DNA of 64,000 nucleotides from the NCBI GenBank assembly GCA_035627955.1, contig DASPKU010000015.1, forward strand, positions 1 through 64,000. The letters run 5' to 3'. Below the pieces are notes generated by a model. The model was not told where the DNA came from and did no database searches. It saw only the letters and a program-made list of their open reading frames with translations. Position numbers and translations under genes: made by a program. Each line of letters begins with the position of its first letter. The stretch's first letter is position 1. The DNA comes from Phycisphaerales bacterium (GTDB lineage Bacteria > Planctomycetota > Phycisphaerae > Phycisphaerales > UBA1924). Of the stretch, positions 8,032 to 16,811 are shown piece after piece.

Positions 8032-8574
8032 CTATTCGGTCGGGAAGCCCTTGCACTTCGGGATGACCAGCTTCTCCAGCCGGTCGCGACCCTCGGTGTC
8101 CTTCCCGAGGATCTGGTTCATGTACGCGGTGATCTGGCGGTTGATGGTCTGGAGGTCCGATTCCTTGAGTTGGCTGTGCGGGGCGCGCCGGAAGATCATG
8201 GCAATGCCCTCCTGCACCTCGGCCTTTCGGCGCTCCAGTTCCTTCTCGACAACCTCCTTGTTGCGGACCCGGACCTTGAGCACAATCGAGGTGTCCCACA
8301 CCCAGACCCGGCCGGTCTGCATGTTCTGGAACTTCTCGTCGATGAGCGGCACCTCGACGGTCGCTTCGAGATCTTCCTTCTCCTCGCCCTCCAGGGCCTT
8401 GGCCTCGGCAACCTGGGGCTGCTTGCTGGTGGCGCTCACGAACACGAACACCCCTACCGCCTCCGCGATCATGAGCGCGCCGACCACGCCCATGGTCTTG
8501 ATGGGCAAGCCCTTCTTGGGGGCCTCCGGCGCGGGCTCACCCTCGGGCTTCTTCTTTTCGTCCTTGTCGGCCAC
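8032..8574 (-). CDS. fliL: FliL-like flagellar basal body-associated protein
   Basis: 180 residues from a GTG at 8574 preceded by GGGAGG at 7 nt. A charged cytoplasmic head (about 1-28) is followed by one membrane segment (about 30-50) and a periplasmic domain ending FPTE. That topology and the order fliL-fliN fit FliL, the stator-associated stomatin-like protein that supports motor torque. The periplasmic sequence (VEVPLIDEKFQNMQTG, LKVRVRNKEVVEKELERRKAEV, LQTINRQITAYMNQILG) is divergent but has the FliL layout. Confidence 0.75.
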   Translation of the reverse strand: MADKDEKKKPEGEPAPEAPKKGLPIKTMGVVGALMIAEAVGVFVFVSATSKQPQVAEAKALEGEEKEDLEATVEVPLIDEKFQNMQTGRVWVWDTSIVLKVRVRNKEVVEKELERRKAEVQEGIAMIFRRAPHSQLKESDLQTINRQITAYMNQILGKDTEGRDRLEKLVIPKCKGFPTE

Positions 8575-8689
8575 GCGACTACCTCCCGGCGCGCTGAGGG
8601 CGCCCGAGTCCACATCGGCTGGAAAAGGTCAGGGGTGAAGCGAGCGCGGGTATCGGGCGTGGTGGTCTGCCGGAATAAACGGATCGCGC

Positions 8690-9079
8690 TCAGGCGGCCT
8701 TGGCGGGCGGCAGTTCCTGCGCCATGGTGCGGGCGTCCGCGGCCGCGCGGCGTCGCCGCCCCGTAGCCGCCGCGGACACCGCAACAACGGACATGATGAT
8801 CCACAGTGCCGCCGCGCCCGCGGCCCAAGGGTCCAGGAGCAGCGAGGAGGGCACGAAACCCAGCAGGATGGCGAGCGAGCCCGCCGCGCCGACAGCTGCG
8901 ATGGCGTGCTTGGCCCCGGCGCCCACCTCGCGCAATGCCAGGCGCAGCAGGTGGTCCACCCGCAGGTGCGCCGCGGTCCACAGCGCGGCCACTACCAGTA
9001 CGGCCGCGAGGGCCAGCATGGCCGCGAACAGGGCCAGGTCGTTGATGGTCTGGTCGGCGACGGTCATCACAAGATTCAT
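8690..9079 (-). CDS. Unknown small membrane protein in the flagellar operon
   Basis: 129 residues, not recognised. It has three hydrophobic segments: about 16-37, 58-78 and 83-103. The first two are separated by a loop with LRVDHLLRLALREVGAG, and the tail is Arg/Ala-rich (GRRRRAAADARTMAQELPP). It lies between flgE and fliL, where many flagellar operons carry flbD, motA and motB. It has no similarity that I can see to MotA or MotB (no plug or peptidoglycan-binding motif). Position suggests a motor- or basal-body-linked role, but that is inference only. Confidence 0.6.
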   Translation of the reverse strand: MNLVMTVADQTINDLALFAAMLALAAVLVVAALWTAAHLRVDHLLRLALREVGAGAKHAIAAVGAAGSLAILLGFVPSSLLLDPWAAGAAALWIIMSVVAVSAAATGRRRRAAADARTMAQELPPAKAA

Positions 9080-9179
9080 CGGCCAATCTCCTCCGGCGGG
9101 GCGTGTGCCGGAGTGTGATCGGACGTTCCCGGGTGCCGCTTGAGCGGGCCCCAGCGTCTTCAGGGCTGGTGGCCAGTTC

Positions 9180-10943
9180 TTACCGGCCCAGCGTCATGAG
9201 CTGCTGCATGAGGTCGTCGGCGGTGCGGATGACACGCGAGGACGCCGAGTAGCCCGTGGACGACAAAATCAGCTTGATGAACTCCTCGCCAAGATCGACG
9301 TTGGAGAGCTCGAGGGCGCCGCCGATGACGCTGCCGGCGCTGAACTCGCCCGCCGCCGTGATCACGGGGTTCCCCGAGTTCGCGCCGACGGTGAACATGC
9401 TGTTGCCGGCGTCCACCATGCCCTCAGGGTTGGCGAACGTGGCGATCGCGACCTGGCCGAGGGTGCGGGTCAGGCCGTTGGTGAAAGCGCCGGTGATGAT
9501 GCCATCAGCGCCCACCGCGTACGCCGAGAGCGTGCCGATGGGGGCGCCGTCGCGGGCGGTCGCGGCGAGCGTCGAACGGCTGTCGCTGAGCGAGGTCACG
9601 CCGTTGCTGCCGTCGTTGCCGGTGAAGCTGAGGCTGATGGAGAGCGGGGAGTCGGCGCCTGAGCCGTCGCGGTCGATCGCGATACCGAGCGGCAGCGGGT
9701 TGAGGGGCTGGCCGTTGCTGTCGAAGGAAACGGTGCCGGAGCCGACCTGCAACGCGATGTCGCTGTCGTCCACGGACTCGACCGAGTAGCGCCAGGTCGT
9801 GCCGTTTACGCCCCGGGACTCGAGCGTGAGCGTGAGGTCTACCTCGACCGGTGAGCCGAGCGAGTCGAAGGCGACGAAGGTCGTTCGCACGCTCTCGCCA
9901 TCCGCGGCCACTGCCTTCGCAGAGGCGAAGGGCGAGCGCAGGAACGTGCCTGCTCCGTTGGTGATCCGGAGGTCGGCGACGTCGATCACCAGATCGTTCG
10001 CCGTGCCGGTGTTGCCGATGATCGAGATCTCGCCCGTGACGCCGTTGATGTCCACGCCGGGCATCGAACCGTCGGGGTTGGCGCCGGCATTGAGGTCGAT
10101 GCCAAGGGCTTCCGCGAGGAACGTGTTCAGGTCGTCGATCGTGGTGGTCGCGGTCACGGCGAAGCTGGCGGTAGGCAGCTGCTTCCCGCCCTTTTCAGCC
10201 CCCTTGATCTCGAACCGCTGACCGGCGGTGAAGAGGGGCGTGTCGGAACCGAGCAGTGTCGGGTCCTCGATATCGACGAGGCGGGTGGTGCGGTCGATGA
10301 TGTCGGGCGCGGTGGGCGCGGGATTCGCGGTGGTGATCGCCCGCAGGGCGTTGCTGCCCGTGCCTGTCAGGTTGATGCGGGCCCCTTGAGTGGGGAGCAA
10401 ACCGTCGGAGTTGAGGTTGCCGGAGAACTTCACGTTGCGCGTGGCCTCGGCGAGGGTCATCGAGCCCAGCGGTACGTTCAGGTCGATCAGCTGCCCGGGG
10501 ATGATGTTGAAGTTGGCATCAACGCCGAAGCCCTGCAGACGGTTGCCCGCGAGGTCAACAAGGTCATTGTTCTGGTTGGCCCGGAACGCACCGGCACGCG
10601 TGAAGACCTGCGAAGGCCCGCGGTTCATCACGAAGAACCCCGCGCCGTCGATCGCCAGGTCGCGGGCGTCACCTGTCGCGGAAATAGCCCCGCCCGTCAT
10701 GTTGCGCTGCGTGCCGCCGGCCTGGACGCCGTAGCCGATCTGGAACGGGTTACTGCCGCCACGAGCCTCGGAGGGCGCGGAGCCCGCCGTCATGTTGCGG
10801 CTGAACATCGTGGAGAAGAGCATGCGGCTGCTCTTGTACGAGGTCGTGTTGACGTTGGCGATGTTGTTGCCGATGACGTCGATGTTCCGCGAGTTGGCGG
10901 TCATCCCTGAGAGGCCGGTGAACAGGGCGGTGGTCGAAGCCAT
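9180..10943 (-). CDS. flgE: FlgE, flagellar hook protein
   Basis: 587 residues. The N-terminus has the rod/hook signature ALFTGLSGMTANSRNIDVIG followed by NNIANVNTTSYKSSR. The C-terminus ends in the paired coiled-coil region with LELSNVDLGEEFIKLILSST. The hook motif GAGFFVMN is near residue 110. The middle (about 170-480) is longer than in enterobacterial FlgE (about 400 residues) and should hold the surface-exposed D1-D3 domains. FlgE polymerises into the hook on the FlgD cap to a length set by FliK; both genes are just upstream. Confidence 0.96.
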   Translation of the reverse strand: MASTTALFTGLSGMTANSRNIDVIGNNIANVNTTSYKSSRMLFSTMFSRNMTAGSAPSEARGGSNPFQIGYGVQAGGTQRNMTGGAISATGDARDLAIDGAGFFVMNRGPSQVFTRAGAFRANQNNDLVDLAGNRLQGFGVDANFNIIPGQLIDLNVPLGSMTLAEATRNVKFSGNLNSDGLLPTQGARINLTGTGSNALRAITTANPAPTAPDIIDRTTRLVDIEDPTLLGSDTPLFTAGQRFEIKGAEKGGKQLPTASFAVTATTTIDDLNTFLAEALGIDLNAGANPDGSMPGVDINGVTGEISIIGNTGTANDLVIDVADLRITNGAGTFLRSPFASAKAVAADGESVRTTFVAFDSLGSPVEVDLTLTLESRGVNGTTWRYSVESVDDSDIALQVGSGTVSFDSNGQPLNPLPLGIAIDRDGSGADSPLSISLSFTGNDGSNGVTSLSDSRSTLAATARDGAPIGTLSAYAVGADGIITGAFTNGLTRTLGQVAIATFANPEGMVDAGNSMFTVGANSGNPVITAAGEFSAGSVIGGALELSNVDLGEEFIKLILSSTGYSASSRVIRTADDLMQQLMTLGR

Positions 10944-11044
10944 GGTCCTGGTTCCTTCGCGTGCACAAATCGCGACGGTGAATCGCTAAGGGAGGGCCTC
11001 CATGCCCGGAACATCGGCGGCGTCCTTGCCGCGTGACTGGTATC

Positions 11045-11530
11045 TCAGGCCCTTGGCGGCGTCCTGCCACCAAGAATCCTGAGCAGAGAAGCATTCATGC
11101 TGTTGGCTGTGAGCGTTGGCACCTGGTTCGGCACCTCACCCGCATCGGGCGCGACGGTGACCACGGCGTCCACGCCGTTGAGCACCCTGGTGGCTGATGT
11201 ATCGGCCTTGCCGGTGATGGTCCGCAGGCCGACGTCCATCTGCAGCACCATGCCGTCGATGAGCACCAGGGCCTTGCTCGCTCCCGCGGCCTCGGCGCGG
11301 TCGGCCGCGGCGGCGAGGCGGTTGAGCTGAGAGGGTGTCAGGTCGATGCCGGCATGACGGGAGACGCGGATCGGCAGATCGCTGGAAACGCCACCAGTGC
11401 TCGCTTTGTCGAGCATGTCCTGGAACGATGGCCCCTCGATAAGGCGTGGCGTGGCACTGGCAGGGTCGGCTCCGACGGGGCGGATCCCCGAGCCGAGCGC
11501 CCGCAGGAGTGCCGTGGGATCATTCGTCAC
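11045..11530 (-). CDS. Flagellar operon protein, Flg_new (TIGR02530-like) family
   Basis: 161 residues. The core DLPIRVSRHAGIDLTPSQLN, then RLAAAADRAEAAGASKALVLIDGMVLQMDV and a Val-rich end (TRVLNGVDAVVTV), match the small family encoded between flgD and flgE in Bacillus, Clostridium and spirochetes. Its molecular role is unsettled; position suggests hook assembly. Its start overlaps the flgD stop by 4 nt (ATGA at 11527-11530), so the two are probably translationally coupled. Confidence 0.8.
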   Translation of the reverse strand: MTNDPTALLRALGSGIRPVGADPASATPRLIEGPSFQDMLDKASTGGVSSDLPIRVSRHAGIDLTPSQLNRLAAAADRAEAAGASKALVLIDGMVLQMDVGLRTITGKADTSATRVLNGVDAVVTVAPDAGEVPNQVPTLTANSMNASLLRILGGRTPPRA

Positions 11531-11952
11531 TCGCCACCCCCACTGCTGGCGGTCTGCTTGATCTCGTCGAGGTAGCCCACCGGGATGCGCTCGCCGGACT
11601 TAAGGATCAGCATCGTGCCGTCCTGGGTGCGGGCGACGGACTTCACCTCCCCGGTCACACGCTCGAAGTTCTCATCCACGCCGCTGACCGTCTTCCCAAC
11701 CAGCATCGCCGCGGAGGCGAACTCATTCTGCTGCACCAGCCGGCCCAGGTCGTTCGACAGGTCCATGTCGGACTGGATGGACCGCACGGCCGAGATCTGC
11801 TGCAGCAGCGCGTTCGTGTCGTTTGGCGCGAGCGGGTCCTGCTTCGTCAGCTCGGTCAGGATGAGCTTGAAGAAGTCGCCGGAGGACAGGTTGCTCAGGC
11901 CCCCTGCTCCGCCGCTGCTCTGTGCGCTGGTGAGTGCGTCGATGGCGCTCAT
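11527..11952 (-). CDS. flgD: FlgD, hook-capping protein
   Basis: 141 residues, short for FlgD (usually about 220 or more). It keeps the conserved N-terminal region (DFFKLILTELTKQDPLAPND, then QISAVRSIQSDMDL) and ends soon after a small beta-rich part (MLVGKTVSGVDENF). The C-terminal Ig-like/FlgD-tudor portion is missing or very reduced. FlgD caps the growing hook so that FlgE can polymerise. It lies between fliK and the Flg_new gene. Confidence 0.92.
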   Translation of the reverse strand: MSAIDALTSAQSSGGAGGLSNLSSGDFFKLILTELTKQDPLAPNDTNALLQQISAVRSIQSDMDLSNDLGRLVQQNEFASAAMLVGKTVSGVDENFERVTGEVKSVARTQDGTMLILKSGERIPVGYLDEIKQTASSGGGE

Positions 11953-11961
11953 GGTTCTTCC

Positions 11962-13425
11962 TCAGGCCACGGCGTCGAGGTGAAGGCGGTAGACACCGCC
12001 CTGCTCGAGCGCAAAGGACACTTCAACGGCGGCTGCGGGCCAGGGCTCGTGCACCTGGATGTCGCCCTGTCGCCCCTGCCCGCGGCCTTCACCGGTGTGC
12101 GCCTCCGCGCCGCCGCCGGTGTGCCGGCCCGTGTGTTCGCCGGTGGCTTGCTCCCCGGTGTGATCGGGCTGCTTGTCCGCCGCGTCCTGCGACGGTGCGC
12201 CGCTCGGCGGCGCCACGATGTCGATGCGTTCCACGCTCAGACCCCGCGCTTCCAGCGCGGCCCGGAGAGAATGCTGTGCGTCGGTGAGCAACTGCCGTGC
12301 CGTCTCGCTGGACGCTTCCAGCTTGGCGGTAACCTCCCCCTGCTCCATGCTGACCTCGATCTTGAGCGAGCCCAGGTGCGCGGGTTTCAAGTTGATGGTC
12401 ACGGTGCCCTCACCCTGCTTGAGCGCCATGGCAAGGCCCTTCGCGGCCTGCGGGATAAACGCATGCTGGACGACGCTCTGCTTGAGTGCCGGGGCCTGCG
12501 CGGTGAGCCGGTTGAGAGCGGCCTGTTTGGCGGCGGTTGCGGGGAGGGTGCCGAAGGGGCCTACGCCCTGTGCCGTACTGCCTCGCGCGGCGGTTGTAGC
12601 GCGCTGGTTCTGCGGCGTGCTCTGCGCGGCTTGCGCCGCGGTGGCTGCGGCGTTCGCTTGCGAGTGAGTTGCTGGGAGGGCCTGCATGTTGTCCGATGGC
12701 CCCGGCCCCGGTTTACTCGCGTGGTGGTCGCTGTACCGCGGCCTCGATTCCGCCTCCGGCGCCGTAGGCTGGGGCTCGCCATCCGCTTCGGGGATGACGG
12801 GCTGATCCTGGGCAACTGGGCTCGCCGCCAGCTGAGCTGATGACCGAACGGCCCGGCGATCGATCGCTCCTTCCGCCGGCGCCGGCTGCGGGTGCGGCTG
12901 CTCGCTCTGAGGGGCGGCACCGACGGCGCTCGTCGCGGTTGAGGAGACTTGAGGAGCAGCATGCTGAGCTGCAGCGTTTTCAGCCGCGTCCTTCCCCGCC
13001 GCTTCGGTGACGGGCGCAACGCTCGGCTGCAGCGGCGCGGCGGCGGGGACCGGAGTGGCCAGCTCGGTGGTCGCAGCAGTAGCGATTGAGGAGGAATGCC
13101 GCGACGGCTCAGCCGTCTCCACGACAGCCAGTTGTCCCGAGGTGGCGTCCTCGCGCGATTCCTGCACTTCCTGCCTGGTATCAGCAGGTTGCTGCGCGTC
13201 CTCGGGCCGTTCCTGCGCATCGCGCTCAAGTTGTTCGCTCGTCGATGCTCGTGACTGCCGTTGCACGGCCTCAGGCGCGTGCACTGGCAGTTCCGCGCCC
13301 TTCACACCAAGGTTGAGCCCCGCCATGAGCGCCGCGAACGGGTTCGCTGGCCTCGCGCGTGGCCTCTGCACGGGCGCGTCGGTCGGCAGGAACGTATTGA
13401 CCGGGGCAGGGCTGACCTTGGGCAT
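11962..13425 (-). CDS. fliK: FliK, flagellar hook-length control protein
   Basis: 487 residues from the ATG at 13425. An earlier in-frame start at 13482 would overlap the upstream gene by 44 nt, so I prefer the later one. The first 330 residues are a low-complexity Ala/Gln/Pro/Thr-rich ruler region. The C-terminal FliK domain (about 345-430) has VTINLKPAHLGSLKIEVSM, then LLTDAQHSLRAALEARGLSV. FliK is secreted during hook growth and triggers the FlhB specificity switch. The tail after the FliK domain is Gly/His/Thr-rich. Confidence 0.9.
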   Translation of the reverse strand: MPKVSPAPVNTFLPTDAPVQRPRARPANPFAALMAGLNLGVKGAELPVHAPEAVQRQSRASTSEQLERDAQERPEDAQQPADTRQEVQESREDATSGQLAVVETAEPSRHSSSIATAATTELATPVPAAAPLQPSVAPVTEAAGKDAAENAAAQHAAPQVSSTATSAVGAAPQSEQPHPQPAPAEGAIDRRAVRSSAQLAASPVAQDQPVIPEADGEPQPTAPEAESRPRYSDHHASKPGPGPSDNMQALPATHSQANAAATAAQAAQSTPQNQRATTAARGSTAQGVGPFGTLPATAAKQAALNRLTAQAPALKQSVVQHAFIPQAAKGLAMALKQGEGTVTINLKPAHLGSLKIEVSMEQGEVTAKLEASSETARQLLTDAQHSLRAALEARGLSVERIDIVAPPSGAPSQDAADKQPDHTGEQATGEHTGRHTGGGAEAHTGEGRGQGRQGDIQVHEPWPAAAVEVSFALEQGGVYRLHLDAVA

Positions 13426-13438
13426 CGTTGAGCGGGCC

Positions 13439-14203
13439 TCACGGCACGCGGGCGAACTCGCCGCGTTTCCGGAGTCGCTCAAGCAAGTCGGCTGCCAGCT
13501 TCGGGTCGGTCTTCGTCAGGGACTCCATGATCTTGGCCCGCTGCTTGTCGCCCATCGCATCCAGGTACTCCACCACAGCACCGATCTGCTGCTCATTGGG
13601 ACCGGCCGGTGCCGGCTGTGGTGCTTCGGCCCCGTTCGCGACGGGCACCATGGTCAGCTCTGGCGGGGGCGCGGCCGGCTCCAGCATCTGGAGCAACAGC
13701 GTGACAGCCTGCTGCGGCTTGGCGCTCGTGAGGATTTTCAAGGTCTTTTGGAACTGTGCATCGCTGGTCCCGGCGTTCAGGCTGGCCACCACCTGATCGA
13801 ACTGCTTCTTCTCGGCCTCGAACGCCGCGCGCTCGTCGCGGAGCCGCTGACCCTCGGCGGCGAGCTGCATCTGGAGGTCCGCCACCTCGCGCTTGAGCCG
13901 CTCGATGCGCTGGCGGTCGATTTCGGTCGCTTCAATGCGGGCCTGGAGCTTTTCCGCCGCGGTGAGCGGTGGCCGGCCTGCGCGTGCCTCAGCCTCTGCT
14001 TTCGCGTTCGCGGCTTCCTGCTCCTTAGCGGCCTGCTCCAGCTCCGATCGCTCCAGCGAGATTGGCTTAGCGATCACCTCTCGCACGGCACGCACGCGGT
14101 CCATGCTCAGGCGGTCGGACTTCGCGAGCCAGCCGACAAAGCTCATTAGCGCGACAAGGTTGGCGACCGCGAGCACCGACAGCACGGTCCACAGCGACTT
14201 CAT
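13439..14203 (-). CDS. MotE/FlbB-like coiled-coil flagellar protein
   Basis: 254 residues. One N-terminal membrane anchor (about 4-26) is followed by a long charged coiled coil (about 45-150, rich in Glu/Lys/Arg/Gln). A short C-terminal domain with VVEYLDAMGDKQRAKIMESL and DPKLAADLLERLR resembles the MgtE-N-like end of MotE and FlbB. Those proteins act in the periplasm or at the collar around the stator and rotor. The gene lies between fliJ and fliK and overlaps the fliJ stop by 4 nt. Assignment is by layout and motif, not by a search. Confidence 0.65.
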   Translation of the reverse strand: MKSLWTVLSVLAVANLVALMSFVGWLAKSDRLSMDRVRAVREVIAKPISLERSELEQAAKEQEAANAKAEAEARAGRPPLTAAEKLQARIEATEIDRQRIERLKREVADLQMQLAAEGQRLRDERAAFEAEKKQFDQVVASLNAGTSDAQFQKTLKILTSAKPQQAVTLLLQMLEPAAPPPELTMVPVANGAEAPQPAPAGPNEQQIGAVVEYLDAMGDKQRAKIMESLTKTDPKLAADLLERLRKRGEFARVP

Positions 14204-14670
14204 AACGGCTCCTCGGTGCGGCTCGCCCGCACCACATTCAGCTCATCGAGCGCGGCCTCCTCGCGCTTGCGCTGCTCCAGTTTCCACTCCTCGTGTCGCC
14301 GCTCCTTCAGCATCTCGACGCCCTTGCGGCGGGTGGTGGCCTGGAGGAGCAGCAGGCGGGCCGCGTCGATCTTCTTGTGCACGCCCGCGAGCTGGAGGAC
14401 TGCCCGCTGCGCCATCGTGACCAGCCGCAGCGAGGCGCCGGCCTGGAATCGCACGCCGCGGAAGTCGAGCGTTGCGGAACGGGCCTGAGTGGCCGCGAGC
14501 TGTTCCCGCAGCTCGTCGCGCTCGCTGGTGAGGTCGCGCTGGTAAGTGCGGATGAGGTCCTCAAGCTGCTGCCGCTCGCGCTCGAGCACGGCTACCGCCA
14601 GCTGCCGCTCGCGTTCTTCCGCGAGCCGCTGCTTCAGCACGGCCTCAAGCTCAAAGACGAATCGCGGCAT
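14200..14670 (-). CDS. fliJ: FliJ, flagellar export ATPase stalk
   Basis: 156 residues, nearly all coiled coil, opening MPRFVFELEAVLKQRLAEER, which is the normal FliJ N-terminus. FliJ inserts into the FliI hexamer like the gamma subunit of F-ATPase and links it to FlhA. It follows fliI with a 27-nt gap, in the usual order. Sequence conservation in FliJ is low, so the call relies on length, coiled coil, opening motif and position together. Confidence 0.9.
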   Translation of the reverse strand: MPRFVFELEAVLKQRLAEERERQLAVAVLERERQQLEDLIRTYQRDLTSERDELREQLAATQARSATLDFRGVRFQAGASLRLVTMAQRAVLQLAGVHKKIDAARLLLLQATTRRKGVEMLKERRHEEWKLEQRKREEAALDELNVVRASRTEEPL

Positions 14671-14697
14671 GGTTCAGCTCTGGTTGAAGAGTCACGT

Positions 14698-16074
14698 TCA
14701 CCGTTTGGCCTTCGTGGCGCGGGCGAGCGCGTCGGAACTGTCCTTCGAAATGCGGAGCATGGTGGCGAGCGACTTCTCGAAGGGCGTGGCGTCGTCGCCG
14801 CCCTGGCGCAGCACGTCGTTGATGGTGCGGTTGAGATCGATTGCGACGTCGGCCTCGGGATTGCTGCCGCGGGCATAGGCGCCGATCTGCACAAGATCCT
14901 CCACGTCTCGGTAGGTTGCGAGCAGGCGCGACCACTGGCGGCGCGCGGCCGCGTGCTCGGCCGACACGACGTCGTTCTGCACGCGACTAACGGAGTCGAG
15001 CACGTCGATTGCCGGATAGTGCGACTTTTGGGCGAGCTTACGCGACAAGATGATGTGGCCGTCGAGGATACCGCGGGCCGCGTCGGCGATGGGCTCGGTC
15101 ATGTCGTCGCCTTCGACGAGGATGGTGTAGAGCCCGGTGATCGAGCCCGCCTTGCCGCTGCCCGGAGCGACCTCGAGCGCCCCCGCCCGCTCCAGCAGCA
15201 GCGCCATGTTGGCGAACACGCTGGGCGTGTAGCCCTTGGTCGCCGGCGGCTCGCCCACGCTCAGCCCCACTTGGCGCTGCGCCTGAGCGAAGCGGGTGAT
15301 GGAGTCCATCATCAGGAGCACGTCCAGCCCGCGGGCGCGGAAGTACTCGGCCGCGGTGCACGCGAGCTTCGCGGCCCGGAGTCGCAGCAGCGGCGACTCG
15401 TCGCTGGTCGCGACGACAACGACTGACCGCGCCAGCCCATCGGGCCCGAGGCTGTGCTCGATGAAGTCCTTCACCTCGCGCCCACGCTCACCGATAAGGG
15501 CAATGACGTTGACATCCGCGCTGGTGCGTCTGGCGATGGTGCCCAGCAGGGTGGACTTGCCCACACCCGGACCAGCAAACAAGCCCATGCGCTGCCCGCG
15601 CCCGAGCGTCGTCATCAGGTCGATCGCCCGCACGCCGGTGTACAGCGGCTGGTTGATGCGGCGGCGGCGAAGGGCCTTGATCGGCTCCGGGCTGATGGGC
15701 AGGTGCACGCAGTCGGCGATGCCGCCCTTCTCGTCGATCGGTCGCGCCAGCCCGTCGACCACTCGCCCCAGCAGTCGCGGGCCGACGGGGGCGGTCTGCG
15801 TCACCTCCTCGCACGTCACACGGTCGCCGGGGCGGATGCCGGTGGTCTGCCCCAGCAGCATCAGGATCGCGTGCTCGCGTGTGAAGCCCACGACTTCCGC
15901 GTAGCTCGCTCGACCATTGTTCGAAGCACCAGACTCGATCGAGACGAGCGAGCCGATCGGAACCGGCAGGTCATCAACCAGCACCGTCAGCCCACGAAGC
16001 GCAGCGACCGTGCCGACCACTCCGAGCGGCTGCACGCGCGTCAGTGCGTCAAAGGCTGTCGCGAACGCGGTCAA
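14698..16074 (-). CDS. fliI: FliI, flagellum-specific export ATPase
   Basis: 458 residues. The Walker A motif GPGVGKST is at about 168-175. The Walker B region is LDVLLMMDSITRFAQAQRQV and the signature GLSVGEPPATKGYTPSVFA follows, all typical of the F1-beta-related FliI/YscN ATPases. FliI energises and primes unfolding of export substrates at the base of the export gate. It starts inside the end of fliH (ATGA overlap at 16071-16074), so the two products are probably made in step; FliH is its negative regulator. Confidence 0.97.
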   Translation of the reverse strand: MTAFATAFDALTRVQPLGVVGTVAALRGLTVLVDDLPVPIGSLVSIESGASNNGRASYAEVVGFTREHAILMLLGQTTGIRPGDRVTCEEVTQTAPVGPRLLGRVVDGLARPIDEKGGIADCVHLPISPEPIKALRRRRINQPLYTGVRAIDLMTTLGRGQRMGLFAGPGVGKSTLLGTIARRTSADVNVIALIGERGREVKDFIEHSLGPDGLARSVVVVATSDESPLLRLRAAKLACTAAEYFRARGLDVLLMMDSITRFAQAQRQVGLSVGEPPATKGYTPSVFANMALLLERAGALEVAPGSGKAGSITGLYTILVEGDDMTEPIADAARGILDGHIILSRKLAQKSHYPAIDVLDSVSRVQNDVVSAEHAAARRQWSRLLATYRDVEDLVQIGAYARGSNPEADVAIDLNRTINDVLRQGGDDATPFEKSLATMLRISKDSSDALARATKAKR

Positions 16075-16808
16075 GCCTGACCTCCTGCGTGAATCGCGCC
16101 ACCTTCACCGCCGCTTGGGAGCAGCGCCCGCGCAATGCGGTCCAGCTGCGTCGGGATCGACGCGTCGATCCGCCCCCCGCCGCTCGTGGTACCCGCGCAC
16201 GACCCTCGAGCCAGCGCCGGATCGATTCTCAGGTCAACATGCTGCGCCGCCGGGTACCGCGCCATCAAGTCCGGAAGAACCTCCCGGGCGAGCACCTCAT
16301 CCTCGGTGCTGATGGTGACCGTGAGTCGCGTCGGCTTCGCAAACAGCGACAGCACGCTCTCCAGCTGTGAAGCCACGACCTGCGGATCCGTCTCGATCTT
16401 CCGGCGCGTCACGCGCTCGCCCAGCATGACGGCCAGCCGCACCAGGTCTTCGCGTGCCTCGAGCAGCATGCGGTCCCGTTCCGCCTCGAACTGCGCCAGC
16501 GCAGCCCCCCAGCCCGCCGCCAGCGTGTCGAGCTGGTGCCGTCGCTCGGCGACTGCAGCGTCGTAGCCCTTCTTGCGGCCCTCCTCCAGCCCCCTCGCCA
16601 GCCCCTCGGCATGCCCCTGCCGGATGCCCTCCTCCTTCGCGCTCGCGAGCAGCCTCTGACGTTCCTGCTGCGCCCGCGCGAGGATCGCCTCCGCCTCCTT
16701 CAACGCGTGGGCCCGCACCTGCTCGCCCTGACGCGTGAGGTCACCCAGGTCGAGAACGATGGCATCCTGCACCACGCGGTCGGCCAAGGATTGACGGATC
16801 ACGGCCAT
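16071..16808 (-). CDS. fliH: FliH, negative regulator of the FliI ATPase
   Basis: 245 residues. A long alpha-helical, Ala/Glu/Arg-rich N-terminal half contains GIRQGHAEGLARGLEEGRKK, with the spaced-glycine (GxxxG) repeat typical of FliH. The C-terminal half (EAREDLVRLAVMLGERVTRR onward) matches the FliH/V-ATPase E-like domain that binds FliI. FliH dimers tether FliI to FliN in the C-ring. The gene lies 3 nt after fliG. Confidence 0.92.
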   Translation of the reverse strand: MAVIRQSLADRVVQDAIVLDLGDLTRQGEQVRAHALKEAEAILARAQQERQRLLASAKEEGIRQGHAEGLARGLEEGRKKGYDAAVAERRHQLDTLAAGWGAALAQFEAERDRMLLEAREDLVRLAVMLGERVTRRKIETDPQVVASQLESVLSLFAKPTRLTVTISTEDEVLAREVLPDLMARYPAAQHVDLRIDPALARGSCAGTTSGGGRIDASIPTQLDRIARALLPSGGEGGAIHAGGQA

Positions 16809-16811
16809 GGG

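Noticed and set aside
10944-11044. Possible sigma54 site before flgE
   Set aside because: A GC-N10-CC match exists on the plus strand, but the -12 half lacks TTGC and the -24 half is poor; flgE also sits inside an operon.
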